From positions 191,001-255,000 of the forward strand of contig JACEFZ010004245.1 of NCBI GenBank assembly GCA_014155875.1: a DNA stretch of 64,000 nt. Reading direction: 5' to 3'. The notes under the pieces are model-generated. The model did not search any database. It was not told the origin of the DNA and saw only the letters and a list, made by a program, of their open reading frames with translations. How positions within the stretch are numbered: the stretch's first letter is position 1; each line of letters opens with the position of its first letter. Position numbers and translations under genes: made by a program. The stretch is from Cepaea nemoralis (Eukaryota > Mollusca > Gastropoda > Stylommatophora > Helicidae). Shown here piece by piece: positions 56,811 through 64,000 of this stretch.

Positions 56811-58090
56811 GATCGGCCTCTATATGTTACTATATTATAAGTATCTGTCATGCATAGTCTGGTCATGTTGATTAACTTCCTTGGTATTCCAAATTCCTTC
56901 ATAGCATTCCATAGACTATTCCTATGGACACTATCATAAGCCTTTTTAAAATCCACCAAAATGTTATGGGAATCTCTTTTATATTCCCAACTTTTCTCGG
57001 CTATTTGTCGTAAGATAAATATCTGATCTATTGTTGATCTGTTTTGTCTGAAACCCGCCTTTTAGTCACCTAATATGTCTTTTGAATATGGTTTTAGTCT
57101 ATGTAGTAAAACCGCGGATAGTATCTTATAGCTTATGGACAGTAGTGATATTCCTCTATCATTTTCACATTGGAACTTGTCTCCTTTCTTAATGACAGGT
57201 ATCAATAATGACTCGTTCCAGTCATGTGGTAATGCTTCTGTTCTCCAGAATTGTATTATTAGTTCGTATAGCTGTAGATGTAATACATGGCCGCCTGCCT
57301 TTATAAATTCAGCAGCAATTCCATCTGCCCCAGTTGCCTTATTGTTTATAAGTCGTGTTATTACATATAGAATTTCTTCAAAAGCAGGTTCTTCAATTTG
57401 TGGTTCACACGTTAGAACCACTTCCTGTGGGAAATGTTACTTGGAGCTTCATAATTTAGTAATTCAACAAAGTATTCTTTCAATGTGTTACACATTTCCT
57501 CATTGGTATTTATCATATTCCCATTTTTGGCTTTTAAACCATATGTTTTGTGTTGGTGCGTTTCATTGACTTCAGTTCTTTAAAAAATTTTCTGGATTCG
57601 TTTTTCTGGTGATTAGTTTCCATATCTTTGATTATACTGCTCATATATTCTCGCTTCTGCTGCCGAACTATTTTTGTAGTCTCTTTGCATTCAGTTCTAT
57701 ATTGCTCTTCATTTTGGATGTTGTTGATGTCATTTAACCATAAATGTCTGGCATTCATTTTCCTAATAACTGCTTCTTCACTTTTTGATTGAACCATCTG
57801 TTCTTTCTATGCGTGGTTAACACACCGAGACATTCTTCTGCGGTAGTTTGAGTTGTATTCTTGATGTTCAACCAAGTTTGGTTAACGCTTTCATCCAACG
57901 GGTTTTGTAGAATTTCAAGTTTACATTTTATTTCATCTGCACTGTTTTCCTTGACTGTACTTTCTTGTAGTTTTTCTCTGTTATATGTTGGGTGTGACCT
58001 TTGTAGTTTAGGGATTGCTTTGACCAAAAGACTTGACTCTGAGAACGCAAACTTTGTTTTTACCACGTCTAAAATAAAATGCAGCAAAGA
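56811..58090 (-). mobile_element. LINE RT fragment in the loop
   Basis: Minus strand from 58090: pre-RT linker (NQTWLNIKNTTQTTAEECLG, NRWFNQKVKKQLLGK), more linker (REYMSSIIKDMETNHQKNES). RT boxes follow: INNKATGADGIAAEFIKAGG, LIPVIKKGDKFQCENDRGIS, a stop, then GFRQNRSTIDQIF, ILVDFKKAYDSVHRN and FGIPRKLINMTRLCM. It ends abruptly near VTYRGR at the junction. EN and the catalytic YADD part are absent. Same family as 1-195. Several frameshifts. Confidence 0.87.
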
Positions 58091-58489
58091 CCCACTACCT
58101 GTTCACATAGTCTTTAAGATATTGAACATAAACAATTGGATCAAGCATGCAAGTGTCACAATCAGACGATCACCACCAATCGTAAAGGAAACGGTAAGCT
58201 TTTGTAGAAACAATGACAAGTAGGTAAATGGACATGCGGCCAAAATGCGGCCAAAACTTAGACAACACAAAAATAACAAACACACACGATGCAACTAGAC
58301 GAAATACATTACATACAAATATAAATATAAAATGTTAACATCTGTATACTTGTTATAGACTGAATACATGTTTTATGAAATCTGTGTGTATGATTCCAAT
58401 CAAGCGACTGAACGGGAAATGACAATTAGACAATCTAAATGTCAGTAATACCAGTGTAGCACTTTGTCTTTGCTATATCTGTGGGCTCA
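58091..58489. other. No recognisable gene
   Basis: Between the LINE fragment and the 3' end of receptor exon 3. It could contain the 3' UTR on the minus strand. No clear poly(A) signal was singled out. Confidence 0.4.
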
Positions 58490-59086
58490 TTATGACTTGT
58501 TCTTGTCGAAAAGCCTGTCAAATGTATCTCTGTACTTACTACTCATGTGGTGGTAAATCAATATATTTGTTGAGGAGTTTATACTCTCCAGTGTATAGCT
58601 TATACCACCTATTACTAACACTATATGTACATACTTTCCGTTTATAAATAGAGCAGGTTCAAATGTAACTGCAAGCATCATTATTGTAGCAGGAATGAAA
58701 CACACAATATACAGAGAAGAAATAAGTACAACCATTTTGGCCACTTTCTCACTTCGACTGCAAACACTATCTGCTTGTACCGCTGTCACAATTGTTGCTC
58801 TCCGTTTAGATTTTACCTTCAGCTGCACACAAAGAATGGTGGTGCAGATAACGATGATTACAAATGCACCAAAAGGAATAAGAAAGTTGTTTATTAACAG
58901 AGCCGTTTTCTCTACCTGAACCTGGTTTTCTGCATGAACAATTCCAAAGATTGTTCTATTTCTCCGTTGAGAGAATGTCAGCCCCAATTTGTTGACAACG
59001 TATATGGATGCAGCGCTTCCAAGGAAAATTATAAAGATGCAGGAGATGATTAGTGTAGTTCTCTCTGGAGTGACTATGCCTTTTAT
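58490..59086 (-). CDS. Last coding exon of a chemosensory-type GPCR (TM4-TM7)
   Basis: The acceptor TTTTCAG precedes 59086 on the minus strand. The exon enters in phase 0 and runs 198 codons to a stop at 58490. It opens IKGIVTPERT and TM4 (TLIISCIFIIFLGSAASIYV). After the second extracellular loop come TM5 (LLINNFLIPFGAFVIIVICT), a basic third loop (KVKSKRRATIV), TM6 (VAKMVVLISSLYIVCFIPAT) and TM7 with SINSSTNILIYHHMSSKYR in place of NPxxY, then a short tail. There is no break. Exon 2 (50486-50700) ends in YPLQ, phase 0, exactly what this exon should follow, but it lies on the other strand 8 kb away. The exon lies in the loop between the inverted arms. Its upstream exons are not on this strand in the window. 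Confidence 0.83.
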   Translation of the reverse strand: MKGIVTPERTTLIISCIFIIFLGSAASIYVVNKLGLTFSQRRNRTIFGIVHAENQVQVEKTALLINNFLIPFGAFVIIVICTTILCVQLKVKSKRRATIVTAVQADSVCSRSEKVAKMVVLISSLYIVCFIPATIMMLAVTFEPALFINGKYVHIVLVIGGISYTLESINSSTNILIYHHMSSKYRDTFDRLFDKNKS

Positions 59087-59674
59087 CTGAAAACATGTAC
59101 GTACATAATATAATCGATTAACAGTAACACATTATGTTTCAAACAGATAACAATGTCTTACTGCGTAACCGGTATGAATTATATTTTTGAATTGTTTATT
59201 TCACATCCAGTCAATTGTTTTTTTTTTACACAGCTGAACTATAATTATTATTTTTATTCATGTATAATTGCATACTAACATTGTAATGTTATCATTTCTA
59301 CACTATGACTACCCTTTTAACTTAGCTCGACGATGTTAGAAAAGTAATTACTTGTACGTGTGTCCTGGTAAAGGCAGTCCCATAGCATGAGTTTCAGTTG
59401 AAGTTCGATATGTTAAGCCATCGCATTTTCTAATCCAAGGCATGTGAATTTTATAATATGGGTAGCCCCATTCCTCCCTACCATTCTTTCCGATGCAGTT
59501 CTAAGAACATTCTGAATAGTGTCTGCTGCCTGCAATTATTAACTTGTCTGGATCTCTGAGCACTACTTGTCCGGGAAGAAACAGTCCTGTGGGGATTGAC
59601 ATCGGATCACTATTTTAACAGCCACATTCACAAACCATTATTCCCACTTGCTACACATCAGCCGTTGCTAGTTA
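59087..59674 (-). other. Presumed intron before the receptor's last exon
   Basis: No coding motif. Minus-strand intron side of the acceptor at 59087-59090. It ends at a SINE. Confidence 0.4.
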
Positions 59675-59871
59675 TATATCCTTTACAGGACGTAGCAGTC
59701 AACTCCAGCATTGGTTGGCTGTTTTAGATCTCTTGGCAAGTTTACTTTCAGGAGTTTGACGTTGCTTTCTCGACGACCAGCAGACATATAATTTTCATTA
59801 AACCAACGCAGCTGTGATTGGAGTGTGATTACACATTGCGTCCGTAAGTAACCTCTACGCCACAAAAGCCG
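59675..59871 (-). mobile_element. tRNA-derived SINE, intact counterpart of the junction SINE
   Basis: From ATATCCTTTACAGGACGTAG to CTACGCCACAAAAGCCGG. Shares GATCTCTTGGCAAGTTTAC-type body and tail with the other SINEs. It extends about 80 bp past the point where the left-arm copy is cut. Confidence 0.78.
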
Positions 59872-59892
59872 GATTTATTTTTTATTTTATTT

Positions 59893-60318
59893 TGGCATAT
59901 CCTTTTTTAAACCAGCATTTCTGCAGCTGTGATCTCTTGGCAAGTTTACGTTCGGTAGTTTGTCGAAATTTCTGAACGACAGGCGCCGATACCAACGTGA
60001 AACCAACACAACGCGGTCTGCTGCCAAATCGCGCGCAGATGTCTTTCGAACACAGCCAGATTAAGTTTAAAAACATACATATTAAAGGACCCTTAAAGCG
60101 CATCAGACTTACAGTGTTAGATCCATATTTTAATTACCCCTCTTTATCACACGACCACCTTTGCTTACCAGGGCAATTTTGGTACCTAATTTAGACTGGG
60201 TCGACTCAGGATCACAGGTCAATTTGTCAAAATTCGAATTCGTCCACCTGTGGATCTACCAATGACCTCAGTGTAGCAAGGCGTGAGTCTAGACACTTCG
60301 CTGCTGAGGCTCCCAAGT
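59893..60318 (-). mobile_element. Probable long SINE, right arm copy
   Basis: Counterpart of 56220-56670. Begins GGCATATCCTTTTTTAAACC and ends at the reversed tRNA-like head CTTCGCTGCTGAGGCTCCC. Confidence 0.5.
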
Positions 60319-60523
60319 ATTGCAAATGGCCTTTTATGTTACATTAATGGAAACTCATTATCATAATAATCATTCCTTGCCGTGTCATCTTAAATGTTCG
60401 CGCTTATTCTGCATCTTCTTTTGTTCTACTAAATGTTCAATGAAGCGTCGCAGAGAGGAGAAATATGTATTTTTCTGCATTTTGCTTGTCTTATCGATAG
60501 TACTAACGTCAGGTTTGATTTCT

Positions 60524-60807
60524 TTAAAATCATGTTTACTTCATCTAACCAAATTTTGTATTACTTCCTAAATGTCCGAACCATTGAATTATTTGGTGTT
60601 CCGTAAAGTCTCTAGTGTATTGGTCTCCGGTTATTTATTTCCTTGCACGTTATGGTACATACGGTTAAGAGGTTATCTGGTAATATCTTGGTTTTGTCTG
60701 ATCAGTGCTATATTTAAAACACTGTAGCTCATTTGCTCTCAACGTTTCTTTCTATTTTGATTGTCGATACATTATTGTTTTACAAAGGTCGTTTGTGGCG
60801 CTCGTTT
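60524..60807. other. 283-bp block present only in the right arm
   Basis: Between CAGGTTTGATTT and TAATTGTCATGTTCCGAC the right arm has about 283 bp that the left arm lacks. No target duplication beyond a few T residues is seen, so it could be an insertion here or a deletion in the left arm. Content not recognised. Confidence 0.75.
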
Positions 60808-60850
60808 TAATTGTCATGTTCCGACTAACTAAGTCAATTTTGGTGAACGT

Positions 60851-61022
<172 letters not shown>

Positions 61023-61684
61023 AAAACCAGACAACATTTCAAACAAAATGTTTTAAAGATACCATGAAAGACATTGGAACACAACAGGAAAGACCTCTGA
61101 CAAGAATTTTTAATCTCAATCTGAGCTGGACCTTCCTGCCATCAAAGAAAAGTATTACAAACTATATAAACAATCGCCTCAGAGAAGACATAGAGGAAGA
61201 AATAAGTGGAGACTATCAGAAAACCTTATTGAGAATAATTGATAGGGTAGCGGAGGTAGGGGGTATCCCCTATCAAAGGAGAAGTAATTCGCCTCCTTCC
61301 CTCCGCTAGCCTACGGGACACCCTTGGGCTATGGAGTACCCGTTTAGCCCCCCGATCAGGGTTACTCTCCCGGGTAGGTGGAACCTGTTAGCCGTGGACA
61401 GCAATCCATCTAGGAGACGGAAAACTCCAAATATAAACCTCCAAGTTCAAGGTGGACCAGCGTGCTGAGGAACTGGATGGTCATGGGTTAACTGGTCGTG
61501 AACGTTGGATGTCTGGCAGGCGTGCGGGGCGGCACCAGGCGTATGGACTCCTGCGGGTCATCCCCTGCCTCTTCCCTAGCAAGCAGGCAATGCTAGGGTG
61601 ACTGTTTAATTCCTGCAATAGCCAAACTTTGCCTTTGGATTTATTTAAACATGGAAATCGTCGCCGGAGCTAAGTGCTCTGCGC

Positions 61685-63985
61685 TTGACACATCCCTCAG
61701 AGGCTAGCGAAGAGAGAGTGAGGAGGAGAAGACGAGGAAATGGTGTGAGACGACGGCATAGAAATAGGAGGGCAAGCGCCAGGAGAACAAGACGAAAAGT
61801 GGAGAGACTAGGTTTCAACTATGCAAGAGTGGGATACTCGAATTGTCGCAGTGCCAGACAGAGAGGTCCTGTATTGGAGAGACTAATATATGATTTTGAC
61901 GTCCTCATGCTCCAGGAGCTAAATTCAGACAAATACCATTGCCCTGGGTACGCCAGTTATATAAACCCTACTGGGCAGAAGAGACATGGACAAGGTCTGC
62001 TGGTGAAGGAAGGAGTGAAGCATGTGGTACTCGACTTGAGCCAGTGGAATCACAGTTCAAGAGAGGTCCAGGGTATACAAATGGAGATTGGTGGCTTAAT
62101 TTGGAACATCATAAATGAATATGCCACAGTGGACTGTTTTGTCAGAAAGGAACAATGGGACTGGCTTAAGGAACTGGGGGATTTATCAGGTGATAGGCTA
62201 CTCATATGTGGAGACTTCAATGCAAGGAACAAAGATTGGCACAGTAGTGGAGAAAACCGACAGGGAATTTCCCTGGCAGCTGCCATGGTGGACTCCGATG
62301 TTGTCTGCATAAATGATGGTAGGCCGACAAGAATGGCAATGAGGCCTGGCGATGCAGACACAGCTATTGACTTGGCACTTGTCTCCCAGTCATCAGTCCT
62401 TGATGTAAAGTGGAGTGTTTTGAAGGACCATGGGAGTGATCACATGCCATGCTCAGTCCTGATCTCTAAACCCAGGACAGTTAAAGCTGCGAGAGCGCGC
62501 AAGACCTTCCGGTATGAGTGGACCGATTGCCTTCTTGGACGCCTCAGACAAGGGGCATGCAACAGGACTGTTAAAACTCCCTTTTTGCAGACCCCATTGT
62601 GGACCCCAGAAGTAGACCATGCTTGGAAAGCAAAGATAGCTGCAGTGAAGCAGCTAAAGAAAGTGCGACAGACACTTCGAAGCTCACGAGAGGAAGTGGA
62701 CACAGCGGAAAATGTCAAGAAAGACAAGGTGGAGGTTTTCAAGCGCTGTGCTGCAGAGGCCAAAAAGGCAAAATGGTAATGTTTCATGAAGGAGATTGGA
62801 GGGGATAAAATACTGCAAAAATTCTGGAAACTGCACAGGCAAATGCAGAGAAAAGATCGGCCGATGATAGTGGGAACAATCTATAGAGATGATGGTGTGC
62901 GCGTGACAACAGATAAAGAGAAAGGGGAGACGTTTCTCCAGAGATTTTTAGAGCAGACCAATCATAATGATGCGAACACCAGGGATGCAGTTAGAGAGGA
63001 GCTATCTGGCACCACGAAGAATATGCAGTATGAAGACATCATACGGGTGGAAGATGTTAAACACATTTTGAAAAAGGTAAACGACGCGGCACCAGGGCCC
63101 TATGGGGTCAGGTATGGCCACATGAAGGGTTTGAGCGATGCAGACCTGGAGGAGATGACCGACTGCTTTAACCAGAGCATTAGGACAGCATCAGTACCGC
63201 AGGATTAGGTGCACAGCTATCTCATCCCTCTCCCAAAACCATTCATGGATCAGTCAAAGCTTAGCGGCTTTAAGATCATCACCCTTCAAAATACATTTAG
63301 GAAGGTTTTAGAGAAGATAGTCGCTGTCAAGCTGCAAGAGTTTTTGGAAAGCGGGAAGCCTCCTCCAAGAGGCCTGGGGAGCTACAGGCCAGGAAAAGAT
63401 ACCTGGTCAAATGCAGCCACTTTTGCCTTTGATGTTTATGAGGGGTTCCAGAGTAGACAGGAAACGATGGCGGTAGCGTTTGATCTCGAGGATGCGTACA
63501 ATAGAGTTCGATATGATATTTTGATGACCGCACTGATGTAGAAGGGGGTCAATCCCTGGTTGGTGAACTGGATAGCAGCCGTCCTGCACTCTCGTCGGGT
63601 TGCTCTCCGTCTGGGCGCATGGACCTCAGAGCAACATATGTTAACCCCGGGACTGCCACAAGGATCTGCAGTCTCACCGGTGCTCTTTAATGTGTATACG
63701 AGCAAGATTGCAAACCTAGAAGCACCAGGGGTTGGAAGAATACTAACATTTGCAGATGATATTCTTGCATATAGGCAGGGGAGAGATAGGGAGCAAACAG
63801 CCCAGGAGTTTCGGGCGACAGCAGATAAAGTGATTGACTGGTGCACAGAAATGAGTGCTATCATCCACCTGGAAAAGGCGGCAGTCTTGTGGTGCTTTCT
63901 GGACAACAGGATTGTAAGAGCTGATGTTCCAAGCCTTGCGATAGATGGTAGAAATGTCAGCAGAGAGGCAGAGAGAACAAACTGA
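61685..63985 (+). mobile_element. I-type LINE, right copy (EN and RT; continues past the window)
   Basis: The EN-containing frame 61685-62779 is longer and less damaged than the left copy. It has NYARVGYSNC, LMLQELNS, LLICGDFNARNKDWHS and KDHGSDHMPCSVL, then passes in frame into the linker (PEVDHAWKAKIAAV) and ends at TAA 62777-62779. RT: 62786 on, VEDVKHILKKVND, RTASVPQD, TAG at 63206-63208 (Trp codon in the left copy), LIPLPKPFMDQSK, AVAFDLEDAYNRVRYD, TAG at 63539-63541, then PGLPQGSAVSPVLFNVYTS and LTFADDILAYRQ. The TAA and the 63539 TAG are shared with the left copy. RNase H would lie beyond 64000. A 5' leader extends back to about 61250. Confidence 0.92.
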
Positions 63986-64000
63986 AGTATCTGGGGATCA

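Overview
This is a window of an animal nuclear genome, almost certainly a gastropod mollusc and probably a heterobranch. There are no operons, and reading frames are short and broken. Intron splice sites are visible. Long CT/GT/TA microsatellites, tRNA-derived SINEs and fragments of many retrotransposon clades fill most of the DNA. The taxonomic hint comes from split seven-transmembrane receptor exons of the type expanded as chemosensory receptors in sea slugs and snails. Species cannot be fixed from the sequence alone.

Layout. 0-8.3 kb is a patchwork of LINE tails, a mariner relic, a hAT transposase relic, a Penelope-like relic with an RT-GIY-YIG deletion fusion, and a LINE 3' half with RNase H. 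8.8-11.45 kb holds a decayed BTB-BACK-Kelch gene, split by a LINE tail, a sequencing gap and a tiny 41-bp insertion that still has its 9-bp target duplication. 11.5-17 kb has SINEs, a hAT-type MITE with a perfect 8-bp duplication, the second copy of a 1.3-kb TTGTCTA-rich repeat, and a mariner relic. 17-24.6 kb has a nearly intact APE-type LINE with a C-terminal C2H2 finger, meeting another LINE tail at a (TA)n tract, followed by a relic of a LINE with a restriction-like endonuclease. 25-33 kb has the first receptor exon, a MITE, a GT-rich minisatellite, a Jockey-like RT, a Ty3-type relic and a 121-bp poly(G) tract. 34-37.4 kb is a nearly complete minus-strand LINE. 38-41.6 kb is dominated by GT-rich and CT-rich simple DNA. 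42.3-43.5 kb is a small compact cluster of Polinton/Maverick-type genes with ATGA overlap, which is degenerate. 44-47.2 kb contains LINE endonuclease and SINE pieces.

47-64 kb is the most interesting part. It has receptor exon 1 (47.3 kb, +), receptor exon 2 (50.5 kb, +) and receptor exon 3 (58.5-59.1 kb, minus). Exon 3 lies in the loop of a large inverted duplication, with arms at 52.71-56.81 kb and from 59.75 kb to the window edge. Both arms carry the same I-type LINE with the same two internal stop codons, so the duplication came after the LINE had died. Exons 2 and 3 are phase-compatible but face opposite ways. Recombination between the arms would flip the loop and bring exon 3 into line with exon 2.

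No intact ordinary host gene could be established. Host-derived coding sequence is limited to the receptor exons and the broken Kelch gene. Everything else with coding similarity is mobile-element protein, mostly pseudogenised.
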